From Ideonella dechloratans (GTDB lineage: Bacteria; Pseudomonadota; Gammaproteobacteria; Burkholderiales; Burkholderiaceae_C), in NCBI RefSeq assembly GCF_021049305.1, contig NZ_CP088081.1:3162001-3226000 (forward strand): a stretch of 64,000 nt of DNA, given 5' to 3'. Position numbers and translations under genes: made by a program. Positions 1 to 9,460 of the stretch are shown here, piece by piece. The number at the start of each line of letters is the position of its first letter. Positions within the stretch are counted from its first letter, which is position 1. The notes beneath the pieces are model-generated. The model saw only the letters and a list, made by a program, of their open reading frames with translations. It searched no databases and was not told the DNA's origin.

Positions 1-861
1 CACACCGTCGGCCTCCATGTCGGCCACGAAGTAGCGCTTGCCATTGGGCGAGATGCGGATGTCCTGCGGCATGCCCTTCTGGGCCGAGCAGATCTCGCTG
101 CCGGGCGGGCCGCCATCCACCGGGCCGGCGGCCTTGAAGCGGGTGGAGGGCATCTTCAGCTTCAGGTAGCCCAGCACCTGGCGGTTGATCAGATCGATCC
201 GCGCCACGCTGCCCTGGAATTCGCAGGTGAACAGGGCCTCACGCCCGTCGATGGAGAAATCGGCGTGGTTGATGCCGCCGCACTGCGGCACGTCGATGCT
301 GTACTGCATCGCCAGGGTCTTGGGATCGCGGAAGTCCAGGCGATGCCGGGCCTCGGCCACCACGATGGCGGACTTGCCATCGGGCGTGAAGTACAGGTTG
401 TAGGGGTCGTCCACCTCCACCGATTCGCCCGGCTTGCCGGTGCGAGGGTCGATGGGGGTCAGGCTGCCGTCGGTGCGGCGCTCGGCGTTGTTGGCCACCC
501 ACAGGGTGCGCAGGTCCCACGAGGGCACGATGTGCTGCGGGCCGCGGCCGACCTTGAAAGTGTCCACCACCTTGAGCGTGGCCGGATCGATCACCGACAC
601 GCTGTTGCCGCGCAGATTGGGCACATAGACGCGCGGCAGATCGCCCTGGAGCGCCGGGCTGACGCGGCCGGTGGCGGTTTCGCTGTAGAGGTTGGCCGGG
701 TTCACCACCCGGGGCATGCCCGGCACGGTGACGACAGCGGCCGCCGCGGGCGCGGCAGCCGGCGCAGCGGCGTGGGCGTACAGGGCTGCGGCGGCCGCAG
801 TGGCCCCCAGCAACGCACCCGCCCAGCGCAGGCGGCGTGTCGAGACGGTCGAAGAGATCAA
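1..861 (-). CDS. Exported YVTN-type beta-propeller protein (3' end outside window)
   Basis: The minus strand reads open from a TTG at 861 to the window edge (287 codons, no stop), so the C-terminus is missing. The N-terminus has an Arg-rich stretch (TRRLRWAGALLGA) followed by a long Ala-rich hydrophobic segment, which looks like a signal peptide, so the product is probably periplasmic. The mature part shows beta-propeller repeats such as VYVPNLRGNSVSVIDP and LYFTPDGKSAIVV, and further on ICSAQKGMPQDIRISPNGK, as in YncE-like proteins. No catalytic residue is evident; such proteins often bind partners or ligands. No ATG lies nearby upstream in frame, so TTG is the best start, but the start is uncertain. 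It lies 49 bp downstream of the creatininase-family gene on the same strand and is probably cotranscribed with it. Confidence 0.75.
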   Translation of the reverse strand, partial: MISSTVSTRRLRWAGALLGATAAAAALYAHAAAPAAAPAAAAVVTVPGMPRVVNPANLYSETATGRVSPALQGDLPRVYVPNLRGNSVSVIDPATLKVVDTFKVGRGPQHIVPSWDLRTLWVANNAERRTDGSLTPIDPRTGKPGESVEVDDPYNLYFTPDGKSAIVVAEARHRLDFRDPKTLAMQYSIDVPQCGGINHADFSIDGREALFTCEFQGSVARIDLINRQVLGYLKLKMPSTRFKAAGPVDGGPPGSEICSAQKGMPQDIRISPNGKRYFVADMEADGV

Positions 862-910
862 GAGAACGTCCTGGGAAAGAAGGCGGGTGATCGATTCGGC
901 GACCGATCGG

Positions 911-1777
911 TCAACGGGTGGGAGAGGACACCGGAGGCAACTGCGCACGCAGCGCCGCGACCGAAGTGTCGATGATGTGGCGAATGCCGGGCTGACCCAG
1001 CGCAGACGTGGCCCGTGCGGGCTGACCCCGCACGCCATCGGCGCCATGGTCGATGCCGGCGCCACGCAGTCGATCGACACGCACCAGCGAGGGATCGACC
1101 GCCATCATCAGCGCGGTGTCGGCCAGACCGGCGTGCAGGCCGATCTCGGCCTCGGAGAAGCCCTGGGCCTTGAGCATGCCGTTGAAGTCCTCGGCGGCGC
1201 GGTAATACCCGGTCAGGGCGACCACGGCCGGCCCGCCGCTGCCGCCCTTCCACTCCTTGTTCAGACGGTTGGCCACGACCTCCAGGCTGTGCTGGTAGCC
1301 GCCGTGGTCGCCCAGGAACACGACATGGCGGAAGCCGTGCTGGTGGAAGCTGCGGGCCGCCCCTTCCAGCACGCCCTCGAAGACCGGCGTGGGGATAGAG
1401 ATGGTGCCGGTGAAGCGCATGTGACCCTGCGGCGGCGTGACCGTGCCCTCGGGCACATAGGCCAGCACCGGGGCCACCACGGCCCGGCCCCAGGCCCGGG
1501 CGATCTCGTCGGCCAGGTGGTGCACCCGCACGTTGTGCTTGCCCAGCGCCATGTGCGGACCGCTTTGCTCGGTGCCGCCCACGGGGACCAGCACGGTGTC
1601 CACGCCGGCGGCCTGCCGAGCCGCCAGTTCGGTGGTCGTCAGGGCCTCCAGATCGACCGACTGTCCCGGTGCGACCGAGGCGCCCGGCTGGGCGGCGGCC
1701 GTCAGGCATCCGAAGGAAAAACCCAGCGCGCCAAGCGCCGCAGGGAACCGCCGTAGAAAAGTGAGGAACAAATGCAT
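911..1777 (-). CDS. Creatininase-family amidohydrolase, exported
   Basis: A 288-residue protein of the creatininase family (metal-dependent amidohydrolases that open cyclic amides or cleave related bonds). Visible family motifs are VGGTEQSGPHMALGKHN near residue 65-80 (Glu and His ligands plus the GPH signature) and LGDHGGYQHS near 155-165 (the Gly-rich His motif). The N-terminus MHLFLTFLRRFPAALGALGF followed by an Ala-rich stretch looks like a signal peptide, which is unusual because most creatininases are cytoplasmic. Start chosen at ATG 1777 because it gives a clean signal peptide; an ATG at 1798 is an alternative. The substrate cannot be told. The beta-propeller gene 49 bp downstream suggests a joint periplasmic role, which is inference. 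Confidence 0.75.
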   Translation of the reverse strand: MHLFLTFLRRFPAALGALGFSFGCLTAAAQPGASVAPGQSVDLEALTTTELAARQAAGVDTVLVPVGGTEQSGPHMALGKHNVRVHHLADEIARAWGRAVVAPVLAYVPEGTVTPPQGHMRFTGTISIPTPVFEGVLEGAARSFHQHGFRHVVFLGDHGGYQHSLEVVANRLNKEWKGGSGGPAVVALTGYYRAAEDFNGMLKAQGFSEAEIGLHAGLADTALMMAVDPSLVRVDRLRGAGIDHGADGVRGQPARATSALGQPGIRHIIDTSVAALRAQLPPVSSPTR

Positions 1778-1907
1778 ATGTGCTGCCAGAGGCTCCATTG
1801 TCGCCGGCCCCGCAGGGGGTAGACCACGAGGCAGCGTCCGCGCGACACTGGGCGTGAAGGATTCACCGACAGCGCACACCACTTCGTCTCATCCCAACGG
1901 AGGCACC

Positions 1908-2201
1908 ATGAGCCAAGTTGACCGCCTGATCGAACAACACATCCTGGAGTCCGAGTCGCACCTGCGTCACATTGACGAGTTGATGGACCAGGCGCGCGAG
2001 ACGAGCGCCCCCCTGCATCCCGCCCTGCAGGCCCGGCTCAGCGAAATCGACCAGATGCGCCAGGCCGTCGCCGACGACCTGGCCGGCCTGCGCATGGACA
2101 CCGGCAGCGGGGATCCGGTTCAGGTGCGCAGCACGCTGCAGACCCTCGGTGCCGAGTTGGAGAAAGCCCTGGCGGCGGTGATGGACACCGGCCGCCACTG
2201 A
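1908..2201 (+). CDS. Small charged helical protein, function unknown
   Basis: A 97-residue protein starting at ATG 1908 with a good ribosome binding site (GGAGG six bases upstream). I do not recognise a family. The sequence is strongly helical with heptad-like spacing of hydrophobic residues (VDRLIEQHILESESHLRHID, then LSEIDQMRQAVADDLAGL), so a short coiled coil or helical bundle is likely. It has no signal peptide, membrane segment or cysteine. It is transcribed divergently from the creatininase-family gene and ends 7 bp from the 3' end of the convergent glutathione transferase gene. The codon pattern (third-position GC) and the ribosome site support a real gene. Confidence 0.7.
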   Translation: MSQVDRLIEQHILESESHLRHIDELMDQARETSAPLHPALQARLSEIDQMRQAVADDLAGLRMDTGSGDPVQVRSTLQTLGAELEKALAAVMDTGRH

Positions 2202-2208
2202 GACGGCC

Positions 2209-2940
2209 TCAGGGCCGGCCCGTCACCGAAGCCGCCGTCTGCCCGAACAGCAGCTTCTTGCCGGCCTCGGTGACCGCCGAACGGCCGCTGAAAGGCTCGG
2301 TCTGCGCCACGGCATAGGCCCGCACCGTGGCCGGCCGCGCCGCCACCTCGGCGAACCAGCGCGACAGGTGCGGAAAGTCGGCCAGGCGCTGCTGCTGCCG
2401 CTCCCAGGGCACGATCCAGGGGTAGATCGCCATGTCGGCGATGGTGTAGGCCTCCCCCGCGACGAAAGGCACCAAGGCCAGGCGCCGGTCCAGCACGCCG
2501 TAGAGACGGTTGGTCTCCTTGACGTAGCGCTCGATGGCGTAGGGGATTTTCTCGGGCGCGTAGATCCCGAAGTGGTGGTTCTGCCCGGCCATGGGCCCCA
2601 GGCCGCCAACCTGCCAGAACAGCCATTCCAGCACCGCCTTGCGACCGCGCAGATCGGCCGGCAGGAAGGCGCCGTGCTTTTCCGCCAGGTACATCAGGAT
2701 GGCGCCGGACTCGAACAGGCTCAGCGGCTCGCCGCCATCGGCCGGCGCCGGGTCCACCAGAGCCGGCATGCGGTTGTTGGGCGCGATGGCCAGGAATTCG
2801 GGCTTGAACTGATCTCCGGCGCTGATATTCACCGGATGGATCTCGTAGGGCTGGCCGAGTTCTTCGAGCAGCATCGTGATCTTGTGGCCGTTGGGCGTGG
2901 GCCAGTAGTGCAGCGCATAGGGGGGCGAGGCAAGGGACAT
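2209..2940 (-). CDS. yfcG: Glutathione S-transferase, YfcG/YghU-like disulfide-bond oxidoreductase
   Basis: A 243-residue cytosolic glutathione transferase. The N-terminal thioredoxin-like domain carries PTPNGHKITMLLEE, then PNNRMPALVDPAPADGG and the glutathione-binding SLFESGAILMYLAEK (about residues 14-90). The C-terminal helical domain contains LFWQVGGLGPMAGQNHHF, a signature shared almost word for word with the E. coli YfcG/YghU (Nu class) group. These enzymes have weak classical transferase activity and act as glutathione-dependent disulfide reductases, with a Thr/Asn (here in TPNG) instead of a catalytic Ser/Cys. The gene is divergent from the beta-propeller gene at 3112 across a 171-bp spacer, so the two may share a control region. 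The length matches the YghU-like end of the range. Confidence 0.88.
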   Translation of the reverse strand: MSLASPPYALHYWPTPNGHKITMLLEELGQPYEIHPVNISAGDQFKPEFLAIAPNNRMPALVDPAPADGGEPLSLFESGAILMYLAEKHGAFLPADLRGRKAVLEWLFWQVGGLGPMAGQNHHFGIYAPEKIPYAIERYVKETNRLYGVLDRRLALVPFVAGEAYTIADMAIYPWIVPWERQQQRLADFPHLSRWFAEVAARPATVRAYAVAQTEPFSGRSAVTEAGKKLLFGQTAASVTGRP

Positions 2941-3111
2941 GATGACCTTTCTGGATGCGAGGATCCGCCGCTGTGACGCGGGAGTGCTCCATTCTGGGAC
3001 GTCTGCAATGGCCCTGGTACAGCCAGGTCCAGGGTTCGGCCGCTACCCCGGAACCAGCGGGCTTTCTACACTGAATCCGAAGCGGCGCCCCTGCCGCTGC
3101 AAGGATCCGTG

Positions 3112-4071
3112 ATGCCTCCCGTTTCACCCCGATTGAAGCTCCTGAGCGCCGCGCTGCTGGCGGGCGCCTGCCTGACGCCCGCCTGGGCCGGCCCCCATGC
3201 CTATGTGCCCAACGAGGGCTCCGGCACCCTCAGCGTGATCGACACCGAGACCGACCAGGTCGTGGCCGAGATCCCCGCCGGCAAGAAGCCGCGCGGCACG
3301 GTGGTCACCCCCGATGCGCGCACCGCCTTCGTCACCGACCAGCCCGCCGGCGCGCTGAACGTGGTGGACCTGGTGGCCGGCAAGCTGGTGGGCAGCATCC
3401 CGCTGGGCACCTCGCCCGAGGGCGCCGGCATCTCGGCCGATGGCCGCTGGGTGGCCGCCGCGGTCGAGGAAGGCAACGAGGTGATGTTCATCGACACCGC
3501 CACCCGGCAGAAGGTGTTCGAGGTCAAGGTCAAGGGCCGAAACCCCGAGCACGCGGTGTTCTCGCCCGATGGCAAGACGGTGATCGTCAGTGCCGAGGAA
3601 GGCGAGGCGGTGGACGTGATCGACTTCGCCAGCCGCAGCGAGCTGACCCAGATCCCGGTGGGCGCGCGGCCGCGCGGCATGGGCTTCTCGCCCGATGGCA
3701 AGTTCGCCTGGGTGGCGGCCGAGACGGCCAGCGAGGTCTACAAGATCGACACCGCGAGCTGGAAGATCGTGGGCCAGGTGAAGGTCGGCCTGCGCAGCAA
3801 CGGCATCGTGGTGCACCCGGACGGCCAGCGGGTCTTCGTCTCCAACGGCGGCGACCACAACGTGATGGTCATCGACACCCGGACGCTGGCGGTGCAGGCC
3901 ACCATCCCGGTGGGCCAGCGGCCCTGGAACATGGCGCTCACCCCCGACGGCCAGAAACTCTACGTGGCCTGTGGCCGTTCGGGCGCGGTCTCGGTCATCG
4001 ACCTGACGAAGAACGAGAAGATCAAGGACATCCCGGTGGGCAAGCTGCCCTGGGGCGTGGCCATCCGCTGA
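3112..4071 (+). CDS. Periplasmic YVTN-family beta-propeller protein
   Basis: A 319-residue exported protein. The first 27 residues form a signal peptide (LKLLSAALLAGACLTPAWA, cleavage after AWA). The rest is built of about seven repeats of roughly 42 residues, each with a V.DT....V..IPVG..P.G....PDG...V pattern, for example GSGTLSVIDTETDQVVAEIP and VGQRPWNMALTPDGQKLYVA. This is the YVTN seven-bladed propeller (YncE-like; also seen in PQQ-alcohol oxidation loci). It may scaffold or bind a ligand; no enzyme residues are visible. ATG 3112 is chosen; a GTG directly before it (3109) is possible, and AAGG at 3101-3104 serves either. A strong terminator follows. It is a different sequence from the propeller gene at the window's left end. 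Confidence 0.85.
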   Translation: MPPVSPRLKLLSAALLAGACLTPAWAGPHAYVPNEGSGTLSVIDTETDQVVAEIPAGKKPRGTVVTPDARTAFVTDQPAGALNVVDLVAGKLVGSIPLGTSPEGAGISADGRWVAAAVEEGNEVMFIDTATRQKVFEVKVKGRNPEHAVFSPDGKTVIVSAEEGEAVDVIDFASRSELTQIPVGARPRGMGFSPDGKFAWVAAETASEVYKIDTASWKIVGQVKVGLRSNGIVVHPDGQRVFVSNGGDHNVMVIDTRTLAVQATIPVGQRPWNMALTPDGQKLYVACGRSGAVSVIDLTKNEKIKDIPVGKLPWGVAIR

Positions 4072-4088
4072 CGCGAGCACCAAAGCAA

Positions 4089-4114
4089 AGGGCGGTCCGA
4101 GGACCGCCCTTTTT
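4089..4114 (+). terminator. Rho-independent terminator after the propeller gene
   Basis: A perfect GC-rich hairpin with arms AGGGCGGTCC (4089-4098) and GGACCGCCCT (4101-4110), whose innermost bases form the loop, followed by a T-run. It lies between the convergent propeller gene (ends 4071) and cyoE (ends 4143) and may stop transcription from both sides, though the T-tract is much better in the plus direction. Confidence 0.9.
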
Positions 4115-4142
4115 CATGGCCGAACCGCGGTTCAGCGCTGCA

Positions 4143-5030
4143 TCACAGCACCCAGCCCACGTGGGCCGGCACCTGGCCGTCGACCGCCATCATCACGCTC
4201 AGGGCGGAGATGGTGATGGTCGAGAACAGGAAGACCTGGCGGGCCCAGCGGCGGTCGTCCACCGCCGGCTGGTAGCCGGCCAGCGCCATCTTCAGCCACC
4301 ACAGGCTGGTGGCCACCGCCACCGCCAGGTAGCCGTAGCCGGCGTAGCCGCCCACCACCAGCAGCACGGTCGCCGCGGCAAAGGCCAGGATGTAGAGCAC
4401 GATCTGGCGCTTGGCCTCGGAGATGCCTCGCACCACCGGCAGCACCGGGATCTGGGCCGCTTCATAGTCCTTGAAGCGGAAGATCGCGATGGCGTAGGAG
4501 TGTGGCATCTGCCACAGGCAGAACATCAGCAGCAGGATCAGCGCGCCGGTGTCGAAGCGGCCGCTGGCGGCGCAGTAGCCCGCCACCGGCGGCACCGCCC
4601 CCGACAGGCTGCCCACCACCGTGCCGTAGACCGAGCGGCGCTTCATCCACAGGCTGTAGACGCCCACGTAGATGAAGTAGCCGAAGGCCGCGCAGGCCGT
4701 GGCCAGCGCGTTGGTCCACAGCGCCAGGGTGGCGAAGCCCGCCACACCCAGCAGCAGGCCATGCGCGAAGGCCGCCTTCACACTCATCGCGCCGGTCACC
4801 AGCACCCGCTTCTGGGTGCGGGCCATGCGGCTGTCGATGTCGCGGTCGATGCAGTTGTTGATCGCGCAACCCGAGGCCACCACCAGCGACAGGCCGATCG
4901 CCGTGGCCAGCATCAGCCCCCAGTCCAGGGTGTGGCCCTGGCTGGCGAGCAGAAAGCCGCCGAAGGTGGCGATCAGGTTGCCGCCCGTGATGCCGGGCTT
5001 GGTGACCTGGAGGTAACGGCTGAGCTTCAA
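4143..5030 (-). CDS. cyoE: Protoheme IX farnesyltransferase (heme O synthase)
   Basis: A 295-residue polytopic UbiA-family prenyltransferase that attaches a farnesyl group to heme B, making the heme O used by the adjacent bo3 oxidase. Visible signatures are [18 protein letters not shown] at the N-terminus and the Asp-rich prenyl-diphosphate motif [18 protein letters not shown] (about residues 70-90), with eight or nine hydrophobic segments. The start is a TTG at 5030, preceded by GAGG at a good distance; the next Met would remove the first membrane helix, so TTG is very probable. It is the last gene of cyoABCDE, 11 bp after cyoD, and ends facing the terminator at 4089-4114. Confidence 0.95.
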   Translation of the reverse strand: MKLSRYLQVTKPGITGGNLIATFGGFLLASQGHTLDWGLMLATAIGLSLVVASGCAINNCIDRDIDSRMARTQKRVLVTGAMSVKAAFAHGLLLGVAGFATLALWTNALATACAAFGYFIYVGVYSLWMKRRSVYGTVVGSLSGAVPPVAGYCAASGRFDTGALILLLMFCLWQMPHSYAIAIFRFKDYEAAQIPVLPVVRGISEAKRQIVLYILAFAAATVLLVVGGYAGYGYLAVAVATSLWWLKMALAGYQPAVDDRRWARQVFLFSTITISALSVMMAVDGQVPAHVGWVL

Positions 5031-5041
5031 GTCGGCCTCGC

Positions 5042-5374
5042 TCAGCGCAGCATCAGCGCGTCGGCGGTGGTGATGATCCAGATCGACAGACCCACCAGCA
5101 GCACGATCACCATCGCCGTGAAGGCGAAGGAGAAGGTGTTGACCCGGCCGGATTCGGTCGTGAAGTTCAGGTGCAGGAAGTACTTCAGGTGCACCAGGAT
5201 CTGCACCACCGCGAAGATCAGGATGCCGGCCGTGGCCGCCGAGGCGGTGAAGTGGCCGCTCATCACGATCCAGAACGGGATGGCCGTCAGGATCACGGAC
5301 AGCGCGAAGCCGACCAGGTAGCTCTTGACGCTGCCATGGTCCTCGGCGGCGTGTTCATGCGAAGCGGCGCTCAT
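5042..5374 (-). CDS. cyoD: Cytochrome bo3 quinol oxidase subunit IV
   Basis: A 110-residue subunit with three membrane helices ([20 protein letters not shown], the stretch around [18 protein letters not shown], and [18 protein letters not shown]). The segment [13 protein letters not shown] is the CyoD/CtaF family signature. The subunit helps assembly and stability of the oxidase and has no cofactor. ATG 5374 overlaps the cyoC stop (TGATG); a GTG at 5377 is the alternative. The His/Glu-rich N-terminus ([10 protein letters not shown]) is typical. It is translationally coupled to cyoC. Confidence 0.93.
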   Translation of the reverse strand: MSAASHEHAAEDHGSVKSYLVGFALSVILTAIPFWIVMSGHFTASAATAGILIFAVVQILVHLKYFLHLNFTTESGRVNTFSFAFTAMVIVLLVGLSIWIITTADALMLR

Positions 5375-5988
5375 CACAGCACTCCCTTCAGGTAGACGAC
5401 GGTGAAGACGCAGATCCAGACGATGTCCAGGAAGTGCCAGAACAGGCTCAGGCAGCTCAGGCGCGTCATCAGGCGATCGCTCAGGCCGGACTTGACGGTC
5501 TCGATCATCAGGATCGCCATCCAGATCAGGCCCGAGGTCACGTGCAGACCGTGCAGACCCACCAGGCCGAAGAAGGCCGACAGGAAGGCGCTGACCTGCG
5601 GGCCGTGGCCCTCCTCGATCATGTGGTGGAACTCGTTGACTTCCATCCCGATGAAGACCGCGCCGAAGACGAAGGTCAGGGCCAGCCAGGCCAGCACGCC
5701 CGACTTGTTCTTCTTGTGGCCGGCGATCATCGCGAAGCCGTAGGTGATGGAGCTCAGCAGCAGGGCCGCCGTTTCCACCATCACATAGGGCAGGTCGAAG
5801 ATCTCGCGGCCCATCGGGCCGGTGGCCACGTTCCGGTACAGCACCGCATAGCCCGCGAACGCCGTCGCGAACAGGATGCAGTCGGTCATCAGGTAGAGCC
5901 AGAAGCCCAGCACCGTCTGGGAACCGGTGTCGTGGTGCTCGTGCTCGTCGTGCGCGCCGTGCGCGTGCTCAGCAACGTAGGTGCTCAT
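5374..5988 (-). CDS. cyoC: Cytochrome bo3 quinol oxidase subunit III
   Basis: A 204-residue membrane protein of the heme-copper oxidase subunit III family with five predicted helices. Recognisable stretches are [20 protein letters not shown] near the N-terminus, [17 protein letters not shown] in the middle, and [16 protein letters not shown] and [19 protein letters not shown] toward the end. It carries no redox centre and stabilises subunit I. The N-terminus is His-rich ([12 protein letters not shown]), as in many CyoC proteins. It sits 16 bp after cyoB and overlaps cyoD by one base. ATG 5988 lacks a clear ribosome site, so translation may depend on coupling to cyoB. Confidence 0.94.
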   Translation of the reverse strand: MSTYVAEHAHGAHDEHEHHDTGSQTVLGFWLYLMTDCILFATAFAGYAVLYRNVATGPMGREIFDLPYVMVETAALLLSSITYGFAMIAGHKKNKSGVLAWLALTFVFGAVFIGMEVNEFHHMIEEGHGPQVSAFLSAFFGLVGLHGLHVTSGLIWMAILMIETVKSGLSDRLMTRLSCLSLFWHFLDIVWICVFTVVYLKGVL

Positions 5989-6004
5989 GTCGGTTCACTC
6001 GCTC

Positions 6005-8059
6005 TCAGGCCGTGGCCACGCCGGCGCTGCCGGGCAGGGCCTGGCCGTCGGCCTGGGGTTGCACACCAGCCTGGGCCGCGCGCACCTTGGCCAGGTGGGC
6101 GTTCTCGGTGGCCAGGATCTCGTCGGGCTGGATGTAGAAGTCCTTGTCCGGGTCGTAGGCGCGGCCCAGGGTGCCGGCCACGATGCCCAGCAGACCCACG
6201 ATGGCCAGCCACCAGATGTGCCAGATCAGCGCGAAGCCCATGGCCAGCGTGAACAGGCCGATGACCACGCCCCAGGGGGTGTTCTTGGGCATGTGGATCG
6301 GCGCGTACTTGGCCGGCTGCTGGTAGGCCACGCCCTTCTCCTTCATGTCGGTCCAGGCGTCCACGTCATGCACCGTGGGGATCACGGCGAAGTTGTAGGC
6401 CGGCGGCGGCGAGGAGGTGGACCACTCCAGGGTGTGGCCGTTCCAGGGGTCGCCCGACAGGTCCAGGGCCTGGGCCTGCTTGCGCTGCATCAGGCTGACG
6501 GCCAGCTGCAGCAGCTGGAAGGCGATGCCCAGGGCGATCAGCGCGGCACCGACGGCGGCCACGTACAGGTACGGGGTCCACAGCGGGTTGTCGGTGTGGT
6601 TCAGGCGACGGGTCATGCCCAGGAAGCCCAGGGCATACAGCGGCATGAAGGCGATGAAGAAGCCGATCTGCCAGCACCAGAAGGCGGCCTTGCCCAGGGT
6701 GGGGTTCAGCTTGAAGCCGAACACCTTGGGGAACCAGAAGGCGAAGCCGGCCAGGTAGCCGAACACCGCGCCACCGATGATGGTGTTGTGGAAGTGGGCG
6801 ATCAGGAACAGGCTGTTGTGCAGCACGAAGTCCGCGCCCGGCACGGCCATCAGCACGCCGGTCATGCCGCCGATCGAGAAGGTCACCATCGCACCCAGGA
6901 TCCAGAAGATCGGGGGTTCGAAGCGCAGGCGGCCGCGGTAGATGGTGAACAGCCAGTTGAACAGCTTCACGCCGGTGGGCACCGAGATGACCATCGTGGC
7001 GATGCCGAAGAAGGCGTTCACGTCGGCGCCGGAGCCCATCGTGAAGAAGTGGTGCAGCCAGACCATGAAGCCCAGCACCGAGATCACGCCGGAGGCGATG
7101 ATCATCGAGGTGTGGCCGAACAGGCGCTTGCCGGTGAAGGTGGAGACCACTTCCGAGAAGATGCCGAACGCCGGCAGGACCAGGATGTACACCTCAGGGT
7201 GACCCCAGGCCCAGAACAGGTTCAGGTACATCATCGCGTTGCCGCCGGCATCCGCGGTGAAGAAGTGGAAGCCCAGGTAGCGATCCAGGCTCAGCATGGC
7301 CAGGGCGCCGGTCAGGATCGGGAACGAGGCGACGATCAGCACGTTGGCCCAGGTGCAGGTCCAGGTGAAGATCGGCATCTGCATCAGCTTCATGCCGGGG
7401 GCACGCATCTTCCACACGGTCACCAGGAAGTTGACCGCGGTCAGCGTGGTGCCGATGCCGGAGATCTGCAGGGCCCAGGTGTAGTAGTCCACCCCCACGT
7501 CCGGGCTGAAGCCCAGCTCGGCCAGCGGCGGATAGGCCACCCAGCCGGTGCGGGCGAAGTTGCCCACGCCCAGCGACAGGTTCACCAGCGCCGCGCCCGC
7601 CACCAGCAGCCAGAACGACAGCGAGTTCAGGAAGGGGAAGGCCACGTCACGCGCGCCGATCTGCAGCGGCACCACGATGTTCATCAGGCCCGTCATGAAC
7701 GGCATGGCCATGAAGATGATCATGATCACGCCGTGGGCGGTGAAGATCTGGTCGTAGTGTTCCGGCGGGAAGATGCCGAGGTTGCCCCCGGTGGCCATGG
7801 CCAGCTGGCCACGCATCATCGCGGCGTCGGCGAAGCCGCGCAGCAGCATCACCATGGCGACGATGATGTACATCACGCCGATCTTCTTGTGGTCCACCGA
7901 GGTGAGCCACTCACGCCACAGGTAGCCCCACTTGCCGTACTTGGTGATCAGGGCGACGATCACCAGCCCCAGCAGGCCGGCCCCGGTCAGCGTGCCCATG
8001 ATGATGGGCTCGTGCAGGGGAACGGCGTCCAGGCTCAGCTTGCCCAAAAACGTCGACAT
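6005..8059 (-). CDS. cyoB: Cytochrome bo3 quinol oxidase subunit I
   Basis: The 684-residue catalytic subunit that oxidises ubiquinol, reduces O2 to water and pumps protons across the inner membrane. The low-spin heme ligand lies in [16 protein letters not shown] (His about 109). The CuB site and cross-linked Tyr are in [15 protein letters not shown] (about 285-300) with the His pair in [10 protein letters not shown], and the high-spin and low-spin heme His ligands are in [12 protein letters not shown] (about 420). A glutamate in HPEVY marks the K/D-channel A-type family. Length is slightly above the E. coli protein (663). ATG 8059 has a good ribosome site (GGAGT). The C-terminal tail carries extra Ala/Gln-rich residues. 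Confidence 0.97.
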   Translation of the reverse strand: MSTFLGKLSLDAVPLHEPIIMGTLTGAGLLGLVIVALITKYGKWGYLWREWLTSVDHKKIGVMYIIVAMVMLLRGFADAAMMRGQLAMATGGNLGIFPPEHYDQIFTAHGVIMIIFMAMPFMTGLMNIVVPLQIGARDVAFPFLNSLSFWLLVAGAALVNLSLGVGNFARTGWVAYPPLAELGFSPDVGVDYYTWALQISGIGTTLTAVNFLVTVWKMRAPGMKLMQMPIFTWTCTWANVLIVASFPILTGALAMLSLDRYLGFHFFTADAGGNAMMYLNLFWAWGHPEVYILVLPAFGIFSEVVSTFTGKRLFGHTSMIIASGVISVLGFMVWLHHFFTMGSGADVNAFFGIATMVISVPTGVKLFNWLFTIYRGRLRFEPPIFWILGAMVTFSIGGMTGVLMAVPGADFVLHNSLFLIAHFHNTIIGGAVFGYLAGFAFWFPKVFGFKLNPTLGKAAFWCWQIGFFIAFMPLYALGFLGMTRRLNHTDNPLWTPYLYVAAVGAALIALGIAFQLLQLAVSLMQRKQAQALDLSGDPWNGHTLEWSTSSPPPAYNFAVIPTVHDVDAWTDMKEKGVAYQQPAKYAPIHMPKNTPWGVVIGLFTLAMGFALIWHIWWLAIVGLLGIVAGTLGRAYDPDKDFYIQPDEILATENAHLAKVRAAQAGVQPQADGQALPGSAGVATA

Positions 8060-8063
8060 CGCG

Positions 8064-9002
8064 TTACTCCTTGGTGGCGGCCACGGGCTCGCACAGCGCC
8101 TTGCTCAGCGCGGCCAGCTTCAGGTCGTCGTCGGTGGCGGCCAGCGACTGGCGGCCTGCCATGTACTTGTGCATCACGGCGTCGAACAGACGCGGCTCTG
8201 CGGCGGTGAAGTAGGCCGGCGGGTTGTTCTCGCTCGGCTGGGCCAGGGCCAGGTAGGCCTGGGCATCCAGCGGCGTCGCCTGGGCCTTGACCTTGGCCAC
8301 CCAGGCCTGGAAGTCCTCGGGGGTCTCGGTGGCGATGGCCTTGAACTTCATGCCCGAGAAACCGGCGCCGCTGTAATTGGCGGACATGCCGTCATAGCTG
8401 CCGGCCTCGTTGGCCAGCAGATGCAGCTTGGTCTCCATGCCGGCCATGGCGTAGATCTGGCCGCCCAGCTGCGGGATGAAGAAGGAGTTCATCGCCACAT
8501 CGGAGGTGATGCGGAAATTGACCGGCGTGTCCTTGGGGAAGGCCAGCTGGTTGACCGTGGCGATGCCCAGGTCCGGGTAGATGAACAGCCACTTCCAGTT
8601 CAGGGCCACCACGTCCACCTTGATCGGCGCCTTGTCCGATTCCAGCGGACGGTATGGGTCCAGCTTGTGGGTCGTTTCCCAGGCCAGGATGGCCAGGCCG
8701 ATCACGATGATCACGGGGATCGTCCAGACCACCACTTCAATTTTCGTGGAGTGGGCCCATTTGGGGGTGTAGACGGCGGCCGTGTTGCTGGCCCGGTACT
8801 TCCAGGCGAACACCAGGGTCATCACGATGACCGGCACCACCACCAGCAGCATCAGGAAGGTGGCGGTCAGGATCAGCGATTTCTCGTCGGCACCGATCGG
8901 CCCTTTCGGGTCGAGGATGCCGCCCTTGCAGCCCGACAGGAGCGTGGCCAGCAGCGCTGTGCCGACGCCCAACCAGCGGGTGGGTCTAGAGTTACTCGTC
9001 AT
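8064..9002 (-). CDS. cyoA: Cytochrome bo3 quinol oxidase subunit II (lipoprotein)
   Basis: A 312-residue subunit II. The start at ATG 9002 gives a lipoprotein signal with lipobox LLSGC. Two membrane helices follow ([20 protein letters not shown] and [19 protein letters not shown]), then a periplasmic cupredoxin domain with [16 protein letters not shown] and [18 protein letters not shown]. The CuA ligands (two Cys, His, Met) of cytochrome c oxidases are absent, which marks this as a quinol oxidase. The segment [13 protein letters not shown] is CyoA-specific. First gene of the cyo operon, 4 bp before cyoB, with a roughly 690-bp upstream control region. An in-frame ATG at 9113 would extend the protein but would bury the lipoprotein signal. 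Confidence 0.95.
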   Translation of the reverse strand: MTSNSRPTRWLGVGTALLATLLSGCKGGILDPKGPIGADEKSLILTATFLMLLVVVPVIVMTLVFAWKYRASNTAAVYTPKWAHSTKIEVVVWTIPVIIVIGLAILAWETTHKLDPYRPLESDKAPIKVDVVALNWKWLFIYPDLGIATVNQLAFPKDTPVNFRITSDVAMNSFFIPQLGGQIYAMAGMETKLHLLANEAGSYDGMSANYSGAGFSGMKFKAIATETPEDFQAWVAKVKAQATPLDAQAYLALAQPSENNPPAYFTAAEPRLFDAVMHKYMAGRQSLAATDDDLKLAALSKALCEPVAATKE

Positions 9003-9341
9003 ACGACTGGATGGTTGATGAAGATTCGGGAACCGCAGGGCGGCAGGACGATCGGTGCCGGGTACATCCGGCGCTGGGGGGCTGGGCGGGCGCGCGGGGC
9101 GCCGGCCAGGCATCAGCCCGGTGAGGCGGACGCCACTCCCCCGGACGGCGGACCGGCCGGGAACTCGGCACCAGGCGGCCAGACCGCCACCGGCACGAAT
9201 GCACCGACACCCGCGCGCACCGCGCAGGCGTCACCCGAGCGCCGACGCGGGCGGCGCGCTTGATGCATCCGATTCATGTGGCTGGCCCCGCGGCATACCG
9301 CCCACCCCATTGATCTGGCGCATGACGCCAGGGGGCGGCGA

Positions 9342-9355
9342 TTGATGTGCCGCAA
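9342..9355. promoter_or_regulatory. Candidate FNR/ANR-type box near the cyo promoter
   Basis: TTGAT-GTGC-CGCAA matches the FNR/ANR consensus TTGAT-N4-ATCAA at 8 of 10 positions. A weaker copy (TTGAT-CTGG-CGCAT) lies at 9310-9323. Both are just downstream of the candidate -10 TACAAT (9374-9379, minus strand), a position suited to repression. In E. coli FNR represses cyo without oxygen. Not tested; chance matches occur. Confidence 0.35.
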
Positions 9356-9446
9356 TACTGGTACTTGACCTAGATTGTAGGCGCTGCGCTGGTTAGCTCC
9401 ATTGACGGGGCTGTCGTGTCGGAATAAGTTGCCAAGTTTTGCTCGC

Positions 9447-9460
9447 TTGCAGTAGATCAA
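9447..9460. promoter_or_regulatory. Second candidate FNR/ANR-type box upstream of cyo
   Basis: TTGCA-GTAG-ATCAA matches TTGAT-N4-ATCAA at 8 of 10 positions. It is centred about 85 bp upstream of the transcription start predicted from the TACAAT hexamer on the minus strand. It lies in the same AT-richer patch as the box at 9342-9355. Confidence 0.35.

Noticed and set aside
5981..8209. Plus-strand open frame of 742 codons opposite cyoB
   Set aside because: Antisense shadow of cyoB: His/Gln/Gly-rich, no domain, and cyoB carries all oxidase ligands.
8064..9002. Subunit II as cytochrome c oxidase
   Set aside because: CuA ligands are missing and a lipobox is present, so it is the quinol oxidase CyoA.
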